This document shows, piece by piece, positions 27,726-36,245 of a stretch of 64,000 nucleotides of DNA. The DNA is from Mesorhizobium loti (GTDB lineage Bacteria > Pseudomonadota > Alphaproteobacteria > Rhizobiales > Rhizobiaceae). The stretch's first letter is position 1. Every line of letters starts with the position of its first letter. Made by a program: the position numbers and the translations under genes. The stretch is from contig NZ_CP033334.1 of the NCBI RefSeq assembly GCF_013170705.1, positions 5,619,501 through 5,683,500 of the forward strand, read 5' to 3'. The notes beneath the pieces are model-generated. The model did not search any database. It was not told the DNA's origin and was given only the letters and a program-made list of their open reading frames with translations.

Positions 27726-30404
27726 TCATCCGCGCCCCGTCCTTGCTACCTGCACCGCTGCCTGCGCGGCCGCCAGCCTGGCGATCGGCACGCGATAGGG
27801 CGAGCACGACACATAGTCGAGACCGACCTCCTCGCAGAAACGGATCGACGAGGGATCGCCGCCATGTTCGCCGCAGATGCCGAGCTTGATCTCCGGCCGT
27901 GTCGCCCTGCCCTTTTGCGCGGCCATGCGCACCAGTTCGCCGACACCGTCGATGTCGAGCGAGACGAACGGATCCTGCTCGATGATGCCCTTCTGGCGAT
28001 AAGTCTCCAGGAACGAGGCCGCATCGTCGCGCGAGATGCCGAAGGTGGTCTGGGTAAGGTCGTTGGTGCCGAAGGAAAAGAACTCGGCCGACTCGGCGAT
28101 CACATGGGCACGGATCGCCGCACGCGGCAGTTCGATCATGGTTCCAGTCAGATAGTCGATCTTGACGCCGGTCTCGTCCATGACGCTCTTGGCGACCGCA
28201 TCGATGCGCGCCTTCACATAGTCGAGTTCCTTCACCAGGCCGACCAGCGGCACCATGATCTCGGGCACAACCAGCGCGCCCGCCTTCTTGCCGGCCTCGA
28301 CGGCGGCCTCGAAAATGGCGCGGGCCTGCATCTCCGCGATTTCCGGATAGGAGACGGCCAGCCGGCAGCCGCGATGGCCAAGCATGGGGTTGAATTCGTG
28401 CAGGGCCTCGGTGCGCTGCCTGAGCTTGTCGGCCGATATATTCATGACGGCGGCGACCTCGGCGATTTCGGCCTCGGTCTTGGGCAGGAATTCATGCAGC
28501 GGCGGATCGAGCAGGCGGATCGTCACTGGCAGGCCCGCCATGATCTCGAAAAGTTCCAGGAAATCCGAGCGCTGCATGGGCAGAAGCTTGGCCAGGGCGG
28601 CGCGCCGGTCCTTCTCGGTGTCGGCCAGGATCATCTCGCGCATGGCGACGATGCGGTCGCCGTCGAAGAACATGTGTTCCGTACGGCAAAGCCCGATGCC
28701 TTCGGCGCCGAAAGAGCGCGCCATGCGGGCATCGAGCGGCGTTTCGGCGTTGGTGCGCACCTTCATGCGGCGCACGGCGTCCGCCCATTCCATGATGGCG
28801 GCGAAATCGCCCGACAGTTCCGGCTGCAGCATGGCAACCGCGCCCTTCAGCACCTGACCATTGCCGCCATCGATTGTGATGATGTCGCCTTTGCGGAAGG
28901 TCTGCCCCATCGAGATCAGCGTGCCCGCCTTGTAGTCGACGCGCAGCGAGCCGGCGCCCGACACGCAAGGCTTGCCCATGCCGCGCGCGACAACGGCGGC
29001 ATGGCTGGTCATGCCGCCGCGCGTGGTCAGGATGCCTTCCGCCGCATGCATGCCGTGGATGTCCTCGGGGCTGGTCTCGATGCGCACCAGGATCGCCTTG
29101 CGGCCTTGCGTCTTCAGATCCTCGGCATCGCCGGAGGAAAAGACGATCTCGCCGGTGGCGGCACCCGGCGAGGCAGGCAGACCGACGCCGATGACGTCAC
29201 GCGCGGCTTTCGGATCGATGGTCGGATGCAGCAACTGGTCGAGCGAGCCCGGATCGATGCGGGCGACAGCCTCCTCCTTCGAGATAAGGCCATCCCTGGC
29301 CATCTCGACCGCGATCTTCAGCGCCGCCTTCGCGGTGCGCTTGCCGGAGCGGGTCTGCAGCATCCACAATTTGCCGCGCTCGATGGTGAATTCGAGATCC
29401 TGCATGTCGCGGTAATGCTTTTCCAGGCTGTCGGAGATGGTGACGAAGGACTGGAAGGCGTCGGGCATCAGCTTCTGCAGCGACGGCTTGTCGGAGCCGG
29501 CGGCAATGCGAGCCGCCTCGGTGATGTTCTGCGGCGTGCGGATACCGGCGACGACATCCTCGCCCTGCGCGTTCACCAGGAACTCGCCATAGAGCTGCTT
29601 TTCGCCGGTCGACGGATTGCGGGTGAAGGCGACGCCGGTGGCCGAGGTCTCGCCCATATTGCCGAACACCATGGCTTGCACGTTGACCGCCGTGCCCCAG
29701 CTTTCGGGGATGTCATGCAGACGCCGGTAGGTGATGGCGCGGTTGTTCATCCAGCTCGAGAACACGGCGCCGATGGCACCCCAGAGCTGTTCTTGCGGAT
29801 CCTGCGGGAACGGCCTGCCGAGCTCTTCCTCGACCTTGGCCTTGTAGAGCGCGATCACGCCTTGCCATTCGATGGCGGTCAGCTCGGTGTCGAGTTCATG
29901 GCCGAGGCTGGCCTTCTGGTCTTCCAGGATCTCCTCGAACACCTCGTGATCGAGGCCCATGACGACATCGGAATACATCTGGATGAAGCGGCGGTAGCTG
30001 TCATAGGCAAAGCGCGCATCACCGGAATCCGTCGCCAACGCCTCGACGGTTTCGTCGTTGAGGCCGAGATTGAGCACCGTGTCCATCATGCCCGGCATCG
30101 ACGCGCGAGCCCCGGAACGTACAGACACGAGCAGAAGCTTCGACGGATCGCCGAACTGGCGGCCGGTCAGCCGGCCAATGTGATCGAGCGCGATCGCGAC
30201 ATCGGCTTCCAACCCCGCCGGATAGGCGCGGCCATTGGCGTAAAAGGCATTGCAGACCTCGGTGGTGATGGTGAAGCCCGGCGGCACCGGCAGACCCAGG
30301 CTGCACATCTCGGCAAGGTTGGCACCCTTGCCGCCCAGCAGATTCTTGTCGCCGGCACGGCCTTCCGCCGCACCATCGCCAAAGGTGAAAACCCATTTGG
30401 TCAT
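27726..30404 (-). CDS. ppdK: Pyruvate, phosphate dikinase
   Basis: An 892-residue PPDK interconverting pyruvate, ATP and phosphate with PEP, AMP and pyrophosphate. Domains in order: ATP-grasp nucleotide-binding domain (about 1-340), phosphohistidine domain with GGMTSHAAVV (catalytic His468), and the C-terminal PEP-binding barrel with GLCRTEHMFF and the GEHGGDPSS segment. The ATG at 30404 has GGAGAG seven bases ahead; an upstream open stretch of 53 codons is not part of the family. Full family length. In rhizobia it feeds gluconeogenesis. Confidence 0.97.
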   Translation of the reverse strand: MTKWVFTFGDGAAEGRAGDKNLLGGKGANLAEMCSLGLPVPPGFTITTEVCNAFYANGRAYPAGLEADVAIALDHIGRLTGRQFGDPSKLLLVSVRSGARASMPGMMDTVLNLGLNDETVEALATDSGDARFAYDSYRRFIQMYSDVVMGLDHEVFEEILEDQKASLGHELDTELTAIEWQGVIALYKAKVEEELGRPFPQDPQEQLWGAIGAVFSSWMNNRAITYRRLHDIPESWGTAVNVQAMVFGNMGETSATGVAFTRNPSTGEKQLYGEFLVNAQGEDVVAGIRTPQNITEAARIAAGSDKPSLQKLMPDAFQSFVTISDSLEKHYRDMQDLEFTIERGKLWMLQTRSGKRTAKAALKIAVEMARDGLISKEEAVARIDPGSLDQLLHPTIDPKAARDVIGVGLPASPGAATGEIVFSSGDAEDLKTQGRKAILVRIETSPEDIHGMHAAEGILTTRGGMTSHAAVVARGMGKPCVSGAGSLRVDYKAGTLISMGQTFRKGDIITIDGGNGQVLKGAVAMLQPELSGDFAAIMEWADAVRRMKVRTNAETPLDARMARSFGAEGIGLCRTEHMFFDGDRIVAMREMILADTEKDRRAALAKLLPMQRSDFLELFEIMAGLPVTIRLLDPPLHEFLPKTEAEIAEVAAVMNISADKLRQRTEALHEFNPMLGHRGCRLAVSYPEIAEMQARAIFEAAVEAGKKAGALVVPEIMVPLVGLVKELDYVKARIDAVAKSVMDETGVKIDYLTGTMIELPRAAIRAHVIAESAEFFSFGTNDLTQTTFGISRDDAASFLETYRQKGIIEQDPFVSLDIDGVGELVRMAAQKGRATRPEIKLGICGEHGGDPSSIRFCEEVGLDYVSCSPYRVPIARLAAAQAAVQVARTGRG

Positions 30405-30629
30405 GCTTTGCTCTCCGGTTGCAGGAGATTGGAAAGATTGGCGAAACGGAAAGTTCCGCCCTGGTCCGACTTTGGAGCGATATGATGCTGCAGTGCGAAA
30501 GGCAAGCACCGGAAAAGCCGTTCCGCCGCTACAATCGATTAAGAAAAAGCCCGGCCCGGACATGCGGCAAAAAGACTTGCCACCTCACGGCTCGACCGCT
30601 AGAACATAAAGGGAACAAATAGGTGCCCC

Positions 30630-30974
30630 ATGAAACTGACTGGAAAACTCGACTATCTGGAAATGCCGGCGACGGGCGGCACGCTGGATCGGCTGAAGGC
30701 TTTCTACAGTTCCGCCTTTGCCTGGTCGTTCACCGACTATGGCCCCACCTATTCGGCCTTCGCGGAGGGCCTGGATGGCGGTTTCCAGGCCGATGCGGCG
30801 GAAGCACCGGCCAAGCCGCTGCCCGTGCTCTACAGCGACGACCTCGAGGAAACGCTTGGCGCCGTCGAAAGCGCCGGCGGCACGATCGTCAAGCCGATCT
30901 TCGCATTTCCCGGCGGCCGGCGCTTCCATTTCGTCGATCCGGCCGGCAATGAGCTCGCAGTGTGGTCCCAATAG
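30630..30974 (+). CDS. VOC-family (glyoxalase-like) protein
   Basis: A 114-residue single VOC domain with the paired beta-alpha-beta-beta-beta modules. DYLEMPATGG opens the first module and FHFVDPAGNELAVW closes the second, with the usual Glu near the C-terminus. VOC proteins include glyoxalases, dioxygenases and antibiotic-binding proteins; the substrate is unknown. It diverges from ppdK across 225 bases in which I see no other gene. Confidence 0.88.
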   Translation: MKLTGKLDYLEMPATGGTLDRLKAFYSSAFAWSFTDYGPTYSAFAEGLDGGFQADAAEAPAKPLPVLYSDDLEETLGAVESAGGTIVKPIFAFPGGRRFHFVDPAGNELAVWSQ

Positions 30975-31044
30975 CCTGTTCAAGGACCGTCCGGCGGCAA
31001 CGCCCCGCGGGCCAGCCGAGTGTTCTCGCGGTCGCTCATAAGCA

Positions 31045-31072
31045 TTGTGCTTTTCGGCTGCTCTGCTAATAA
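31045..31072 (+). promoter_or_regulatory. Candidate promoter of tRNA-Gln
   Basis: TTGTGC (31045-31050) and TAATAA (31067-31072) are separated by 16 bases and end 29 bases before the tRNA. They resemble housekeeping sigma-factor -35 and -10 boxes. The -35 matches weakly, so this is tentative. Confidence 0.35.
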
Positions 31073-31101
31073 CGCGCCGCACAAGCGACTCTGACGGCTA
31101 T

Positions 31102-31176
31102 TGGGGCGTCGCCAAGTGGTAAGGCATCGGTTTTTGGTACCGACATTCCCAGGTTCGAATCCTGGCGCCCCAGCCA
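31102..31176 (+). tRNA. tRNA-Gln (anticodon TTG)
   Basis: A 75-base tRNA with CCA encoded. The acceptor stem TGGGGCG pairs with CGCCCCA (31166-31172), followed by discriminator G and CCA. The D-arm GCCAAGTGGTAAGGC, the anticodon loop TTTTGGT with anticodon TTG, and the T-arm CAGGTTCGAATCCTG all fold normally. It reads CAA (and CAG by wobble) glutamine codons. Confidence 0.96.
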
Positions 31177-31336
31177 TATCTATTTTTCCTGATTTTTCAA
31201 TCACCTAGCGAATATTGGTGAATGCCAAGCGTTACAGCCAGCGGATGATCCACACAGGTCATTTAGGCTGTAGATACATGGCTAGATTGACGCCGCGTGT
31301 CTAGCTGGACGCCTTGACGGTGAATCCACCCTATGA

Positions 31337-31717
31337 TTCCTTCCCGCTGGGGAACATCATTGGGGGCAATCCTTTACAAGACTAGCTATCGTTGCGGCAG
31401 CGCTCAAGCTCGCCGGCTGCACCACTTCGGCCGAACAAATCGACAGGCAGATAGCCGGACAGCAACCGCCATCGGCAGCGCTTCGGCAAAAGATCGTGGA
31501 CACGACCAGCGCCAGCAATACCGCGGGTTCCCGCATCAGCCGCATATGGCGTGCTGGATGCGGCGGCATCCGAGCCAGACGCCGCGGGATTCACGCCCGC
31601 CTTAGCCGACGGCATTTTTCCGATATTCGGGAAAGTCGATGCCAGAATCCACGACTTATCGTCCGCAATCCCTTTGTTACGATCGCCACGGATCACCAGA
31701 CAGGGGTTGTCAAAGAC
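31337..31717 (+). pseudogene. Relic of a lipoprotein gene fused in frame ahead of the dioxygenase
   Basis: Reading in the frame of the dioxygenase that follows, this stretch gives a lipoprotein-like N-terminus: a short basic segment, a hydrophobic run and the lipobox LAGC (Cys codon 31418-31420), then TTSAEQIDRQIAGQ. No ATG, GTG or TTG lies in frame between the stop at 31334 and the lipobox. After about 31500 the translation turns Arg-rich and low-complexity. It is open all the way to the dioxygenase start. I read it as a decayed or truncated lipoprotein gene, but chance similarity is possible. The wider 541-base gap 31177-31717 holds no other gene I can support. Confidence 0.35.
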
Positions 31718-32590
31718 ATGTTGACGGACAAGCAGGCACGCGAGGCGGTGGAGCAGTACCGCGAGGAAGGATATGCGATCGTTCGACAGTTCGTCGACGG
31801 CGACGAGATGATCCGGCTGAAGAAGGAAACGGATGATGTCTACGCCGAAGGGCTCAAGCATCACGCCACCTACAGGCATGGCAATCTCAGCTTCCAGATT
31901 CTGCCCGAGTCGGATTTCGGCCAGCGTTACGTGCTGCAGGCCTACTGGTTCTCCTGGATCAATTCCTATTTCGAGCAATTCCGGCGCAGCCCGGACTATC
32001 TGAAACTGCTCGAGGGCCTGATTGGCCGCGACATCAGGCAAATCGCCCAGCAACTGCACTGGAAGCCGCCAGGCGCCAATGTCACGGGCTACCGCTTCCA
32101 TCAGGACCTGCGCTTCCGCAACCAGGCCGCCTTCGACAATGTCGCCGATGCGACCGTCACCACCGGCCTCGCCGTCGACCGCGCGACGCTCGACAATGGC
32201 TGCCTCCAGGTCGTACCCGGCAGCCACAAGCTCGGCTATCTCGGCCTCTCGGACGAGGGGACCGGCGAGCTGATGAAGGGCCTGACCGCCGAGGAGGAGT
32301 TGCGCAAGGTCGGCATCGATCCGGCGACCATCGTTCCGCTGGTGCTGGAGCCGGGCGACCTTGCCATGTGGGGGCTGCTTACCGTGCATGGCTCCTCGCC
32401 GAACAAATCGCAGCACGACCGCGCCTTCGCCCTGTCGAGCTATGTGCGGGCGGATTCGACGCAGCGCGGCGAATGGGCGTTCCGGGATGGCGTCTCCGTG
32501 CCGCTCGGCAAGACGCCGACGCTGTGCAAATACGAAAAACTCTTCGAGGAGCCGGGACCGATGTACGACACCACCGCCTGGTGGAAATGA
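31718..32590 (+). CDS. Phytanoyl-CoA dioxygenase (PhyH) family protein
   Basis: A 290-residue Fe(II)/2-oxoglutarate oxygenase of the PhyH family. The iron ligands appear as H-x-D in YRFHQDL and a distal His in TVHGSSPNKS; the Arg in QHDRAF would bind 2-oxoglutarate. Such enzymes hydroxylate lipids, small metabolites or amino-acid derivatives; the substrate is unknown. The frame is open upstream into a lipoprotein-like relic, but homology starts near this ATG (LTDKQAREAVEQY). The ribosome-binding site is weak (AGGGG 12 bases ahead). Confidence 0.87.
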   Translation: MLTDKQAREAVEQYREEGYAIVRQFVDGDEMIRLKKETDDVYAEGLKHHATYRHGNLSFQILPESDFGQRYVLQAYWFSWINSYFEQFRRSPDYLKLLEGLIGRDIRQIAQQLHWKPPGANVTGYRFHQDLRFRNQAAFDNVADATVTTGLAVDRATLDNGCLQVVPGSHKLGYLGLSDEGTGELMKGLTAEEELRKVGIDPATIVPLVLEPGDLAMWGLLTVHGSSPNKSQHDRAFALSSYVRADSTQRGEWAFRDGVSVPLGKTPTLCKYEKLFEEPGPMYDTTAWWK

Positions 32591-32676
32591 CATTGCCGCG
32601 TCGGGCGACGGGGGCAGAGGGGGCCTGGCGTTCGCGCCGGGCCCCTGACTGCGTTCAACAGCGACCTCGCAACGTC

Positions 32677-33576
32677 TCAGGCGGTGAAATCCGCCGACAG
32701 TTCGCGCATCAGGAAATCGACGAAGGCGCGCACCTTGGCGGCGATATAGGTGCGGTGCGGATAGAGCGCATAGATCGGGCTGGAGCCCGGGCGAAACTCG
32801 TCAAGCTGCACCTCCAGACGGCCGTCCCGGATCGCGGCATCGACCAGGAGGCTCGGCAGGTTGCCGATGCCGAAGCCGGCGACGGTCATCTGATAGGCGG
32901 CCTCCACGCTGTTGGTCGAGATGCGCCCGCCGATGGCGGCGTCGAACGGCCCGTCGGGGCCTATGAACGGCCATGTGCCCAGCCGCTTGGCGAAGTTGCT
33001 CAACACGCAGGAATGGCTTGCCAGTTGGTCCGGATGGGTCGGCCGGCCATTTCTGTTCCAGTAGTCCGGCGTGGCGCAGACATAGTTGCGAACCTCGCCA
33101 AGGCGCCTCGCGATCAGGGCGGAATCGGCCTGCCCGCCGAAACGGATGGCGACATCGTAGCCCTCCTCGACAATGCCGACGACGTAGCGCGCGGTCAGGT
33201 CGAACTCGATGCTGGTGAGAGGGTTTTCCTCGAGGAATTTCGGCACCAGCTTGGTGATGCGCGTGTGGCCAAGGACATTGGAGCAGGAAACCCGGATCAG
33301 CCCACGCGTCTCCTTGTGCAGGCCGCGCGTCGAATCCTGCAATTCCGAGATGTCGTCCAGCAGGCTGTGGGCCCGCGGAGCATAGTCACGTCCGGCCTCG
33401 GTGAGGCTGAGGCGCCTTGTGGTGCGGTTGATGAGACGCACGCCAAGGTCCTCTTCCAGATCCTTGATCATGCGGCTGACCGCCGTGGTCGACATATTGA
33501 GATCGCGCGCCGCCGCCGAGAGGCTGCCCAGCAGGCAGACCCGGTCGAACACCCGCATCGCCGTCAGAAGATTCAT
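32677..33576 (-). CDS. LysR-family transcriptional regulator
   Basis: A 299-residue LysR protein. The N-terminal winged helix-turn-helix (residues 1-60) shows SLSAAARDLNMSTTAVSRMIKDLE; the effector-binding domain fills about 90-290. I place the start at ATG 33576, giving the standard N-terminus MNLLTAMRVF after GAGGGGAAG. It diverges from an ABC solute-binding protein gene across 128 bases, the usual arrangement for a LysR regulator controlling its neighbour. The effector is unknown. Confidence 0.92.
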   Translation of the reverse strand: MNLLTAMRVFDRVCLLGSLSAAARDLNMSTTAVSRMIKDLEEDLGVRLINRTTRRLSLTEAGRDYAPRAHSLLDDISELQDSTRGLHKETRGLIRVSCSNVLGHTRITKLVPKFLEENPLTSIEFDLTARYVVGIVEEGYDVAIRFGGQADSALIARRLGEVRNYVCATPDYWNRNGRPTHPDQLASHSCVLSNFAKRLGTWPFIGPDGPFDAAIGGRISTNSVEAAYQMTVAGFGIGNLPSLLVDAAIRDGRLEVQLDEFRPGSSPIYALYPHRTYIAAKVRAFVDFLMRELSADFTA

Positions 33577-33704
33577 CCTGGCTTCCCCTCGCCGCCGCGT
33601 CTGTTCCACCCTTCGCGTCTTCCGACAGAAGACAGCGCCCGGCGATCGTGCGGTAAGGGCATTCCACCGAATTTGGACGTAAAATCAACAATGGGAGAAA
33701 CGAT
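33577..33704. promoter_or_regulatory. Divergent LysR / solute-binding protein control region
   Basis: 128 bases between divergent genes, the expected site for LysR binding and both promoters. I could not pick out a clear T-N11-A palindrome by eye. GGGAGAAACGAT before the rightward ATG is a good ribosome-binding site. Confidence 0.4.
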
Positions 33705-35342
33705 ATGACATCCAAGCCTCTTCATCCAGCGATCGACGCCTTTGCACGGGGGGCAAAAAATGGCGCGCTCAGCCGCCGCGAATTCCTGGCGCTGGCCAGC
33801 GCCTTTGGCGCAAGCACGGCGGTCGCCTACGGCCTCATTGGCCAGCCGGTTCCGGCTCTGGCTGAAGAAGCGGCCCAGCCCAGGAAGGGCGGTGTCGTAC
33901 GCGTCGCCATGCAGGTGATGGAACTCGAGGACCCGCGCAGTTTCAAGGTTTCGCAGATGGGCAACATCGCCATGCAATTTCTCGAACCGCTGGTGCGCTG
34001 GAAGCCGGATTTCACCTTCGAGCCGGTCCTGCTGCAGAGCTGGGAAATCAATGCGGACGCCACGGAGTATGTGCTCAAGGTCCGCCCAGGCGTGAAATGG
34101 TCGAACGGCGACGATTTCACCGCCACCGACGTTGCCTTCAACATCACGCGCTGGTGCGAGAAGGGTGCCGCCGGCAATTCCATGGCCGGGCGCATGAGTT
34201 CGCTGATCGATCCCGATACCAAGGTGGCACGGGCCGGCGCGATCACGATCCGCGACGACCACACCGTGGCGCTGAAACTGTCGCAACCCGACATCACCAT
34301 CATCCCGGCGATGACGGATTACCCGGCATTGATCGTCCATCGCAGCTTCAATCCGAAAGAGGCGCCCCTGTCGGCAAATCCCATTTCCACGGGCCCGTTC
34401 GAACTCAAGAAGCTCGATGTCGGGGTCGCCGCATCGGTGCGCAAGCGGCCGGAAGGCTCGTGGTGGGGCGGCGAGGTGTTCCTGGATGGCATCGATTGGA
34501 TCGACTACGGCACCGACTCGGCCGCCACCGTCTCCGCTTTCGAATCGGGCGAGATCGATTTGAACGGCCAGACGCAGTCCTATGACGTCGCGATGCTCGA
34601 CGGACTGGGCTTGAAGAAGAGCGAGATCGTCACCGCCGCCACCATCGTCTCGCGCTGCAACGTCAATGCCAAACCCTACGACGACAAGCGTGTGCGCAAT
34701 GCCATTCAGCTTGCGGTCGACAATGAGGCGGTGCTGCAGCTGGGCGCCAACGGCATGGGCATGGTGGCGCAGAACGATCACGTCGGGCCGATGCACCCCG
34801 AGCATGCCGAACTGCCGCCGATCAAGCGCGACCCGGTCCGGGCCAAGGCGCTGCTGGAGGAAGCCGGTCAGCTCGATTTCGAGTTCGATCTGATCTCGGT
34901 CGAAGCCGACTACCGCAAGGAAAGCTCCGACGTCGTCGCCCAGCAGATGCGCGACGCCGGCTTCAAGGTGAAGCGCACAGTCATCCCGGAATCGGCATTC
35001 TGGAACGATTGGACCAAATATCCCTTCGCGACGACCAACTGGAATGCCCGCCCGCTCGGCATCCAGACTTATGCGCTTGCCTATCAGAGCGGCTCGGCAT
35101 GGAACGAGACAGGGTTTGCCGATTCGGCGTTCGATGCCAAGGTTCACAAGGCCAATGCCATCGCCGATCCGGATCAGCGTCGCGCGGTGATGAAGGAATT
35201 GCAGCTGATGCTGCAGGAATCCGGCATTATCGTTCAGCCTTACTGGCGAAAGCTGTTCTGCCATATGAAACCTGCCTTGATGGGCTATCAGATGCATCAG
35301 GCCTATGAGCAGGATTTCACCAAGGCTTGGCTCGCCGCCTGA
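33705..35342 (+). CDS. ABC transporter solute-binding protein, peptide/opine type (Tat-exported)
   Basis: A 545-residue family 5 extracellular solute-binding protein (DppA/OppA class). A twin-arginine signal SRREFLALA lies at about 24-32, with cleavage probably near ALAEEA. The mature part has the family segments [32 protein letters not shown] and PISTGPFEL. No permease or ATPase gene follows; a terminator-like hairpin does, so the gene is an orphan and must use membrane parts from elsewhere. Likely regulated by the divergent LysR protein. Confidence 0.92.
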   Translation: MTSKPLHPAIDAFARGAKNGALSRREFLALASAFGASTAVAYGLIGQPVPALAEEAAQPRKGGVVRVAMQVMELEDPRSFKVSQMGNIAMQFLEPLVRWKPDFTFEPVLLQSWEINADATEYVLKVRPGVKWSNGDDFTATDVAFNITRWCEKGAAGNSMAGRMSSLIDPDTKVARAGAITIRDDHTVALKLSQPDITIIPAMTDYPALIVHRSFNPKEAPLSANPISTGPFELKKLDVGVAASVRKRPEGSWWGGEVFLDGIDWIDYGTDSAATVSAFESGEIDLNGQTQSYDVAMLDGLGLKKSEIVTAATIVSRCNVNAKPYDDKRVRNAIQLAVDNEAVLQLGANGMGMVAQNDHVGPMHPEHAELPPIKRDPVRAKALLEEAGQLDFEFDLISVEADYRKESSDVVAQQMRDAGFKVKRTVIPESAFWNDWTKYPFATTNWNARPLGIQTYALAYQSGSAWNETGFADSAFDAKVHKANAIADPDQRRAVMKELQLMLQESGIIVQPYWRKLFCHMKPALMGYQMHQAYEQDFTKAWLAA

Positions 35343-35357
35343 TTACAAGGACAACAC

Positions 35358-35397
35358 GGCGGCGCCTGCCGCGGCGCCGCCCTGCCATTTCTTTTTC
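35358..35397 (+). terminator. Rho-independent-type terminator after the solute-binding protein
   Basis: A perfect 9-base-pair GC stem: GGCGGCGCC (35358-35366), a 6-base loop, and GGCGCCGCC (35373-35381), followed by a T-rich tail CATTTCTTTTTC. It lies 15 bases after the stop codon, as expected for an intrinsic terminator. Confidence 0.75.
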
Positions 35398-35826
35398 GCT
35401 CACCGGGCATTTCGCCTCACGGCGACACTATCGAGGGCCGATGAGGAGCAGTTCTGGCTTCGCATCGGACACGTCGCGCAGATGCGTCCACACGTATCTT
35501 GCCTCGACAGATCCCCGAGAATCCGCGGCCGTGCCGCCAGATCCGCCGGACCATCACCCGTGCGAGAAATCCCGGTTTCCGCGTCTGCCATCGTCAAGAA
35601 GCTCCAGTTCACGAAGAGAGCTTATCTTTGCCGAAATGAAACGGAACCCGCTTTGGCGGGCACTGACCTTCCCAAAAAACGGGAAAATTGACCCTTCCAT
35701 GCCAGCGAAACGTCGTTGCTTTTCCAACGATCCGATGCAATCGTGGCGCTCCGCGCCTGCCTGGTGCATCGGGCTCAGTCGGCAGGCTTCGACCTCAAGG
35801 GCGGTCGAAATCGCTGTTGGGGCACA
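35398..35826. other. Gene-free stretch
   Basis: About 430 bases between the terminator and the VanZ-like gene. Short open frames of 60-130 codons exist on both strands, but they overlap each other, lack ribosome-binding sites and look like no family. I see no RNA gene or repeat in it. It should contain the promoter of the VanZ-like gene. Confidence 0.4.
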
Positions 35827-36195
35827 ATGACATCCTGTTCAGTCGTCTTACGGACTGCATTTGTCGTTACGTTCGTCGCGGTTCTTGTCCTCGCGCTGCT
35901 GCCGGTGTCCTGGCTTGAGGAATTCGGCATCGATATCGGTTTCAGCGATGACAAGCTCAACCATGCCGGCGCATTCGCCGTCCTGGCTGCCCTTGGCAGT
36001 CTGGGTTGGCCCAGGCGCAAGCTCTGGCTGGTGATTTTCCTGGCCACGGTCGGAGCTGCGATCGAAGTCCTTCAGGGGACGTCGGAGATAGACCGCGATT
36101 TCGATGTGTTCGACTGGGTTGCCGATTGCATCGGCATCGCCTGCGGGCTGGTGGTGGCGGGTTGTGCAACCTGGCTCACGCGCCATCGAGGCTGA
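35827..36195 (+). CDS. VanZ-like membrane protein
   Basis: A 122-residue protein with four hydrophobic helices and the VanZ-family features: DDKLNHAGAFAVLA in the middle and EVLQGTSEIDRDFDVFDWVADCIG towards the end. VanZ domains occur in teicoplanin resistance proteins but most family members have unknown roles. I chose ATG 35827; a 37-codon upstream extension is not hydrophobic and has no family match. It converges on smc, 50 bases apart. Confidence 0.82.
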   Translation: MTSCSVVLRTAFVVTFVAVLVLALLPVSWLEEFGIDIGFSDDKLNHAGAFAVLAALGSLGWPRRKLWLVIFLATVGAAIEVLQGTSEIDRDFDVFDWVADCIGIACGLVVAGCATWLTRHRG

Positions 36196-36245
36196 GCGCC
36201 AATCGCACATTGTCCTGACGGCGGAGCGCCATCAGCCCGGATGTA

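Noticed and set aside
27717..30485. Open frame of about 920 codons on the plus strand
   Set aside because: It is antisense to ppdK, whose motifs and codon use are clear; the long mirror frame is a by-product of high GC.
30980..31204. A 74-codon minus-strand frame containing GAPGFEPGNVGTKNRC
   Set aside because: It is the antisense translation of tRNA-Gln, a familiar false protein in annotations.
31382..32593. A 403-codon minus-strand frame
   Set aside because: It is antisense to the PhyH-type oxygenase, which carries intact iron-ligand motifs.
33573..35297. Open frame of about 570 codons on the minus strand
   Set aside because: It lies opposite the solute-binding protein gene, which has a Tat signal, ribosome-binding site and terminator.
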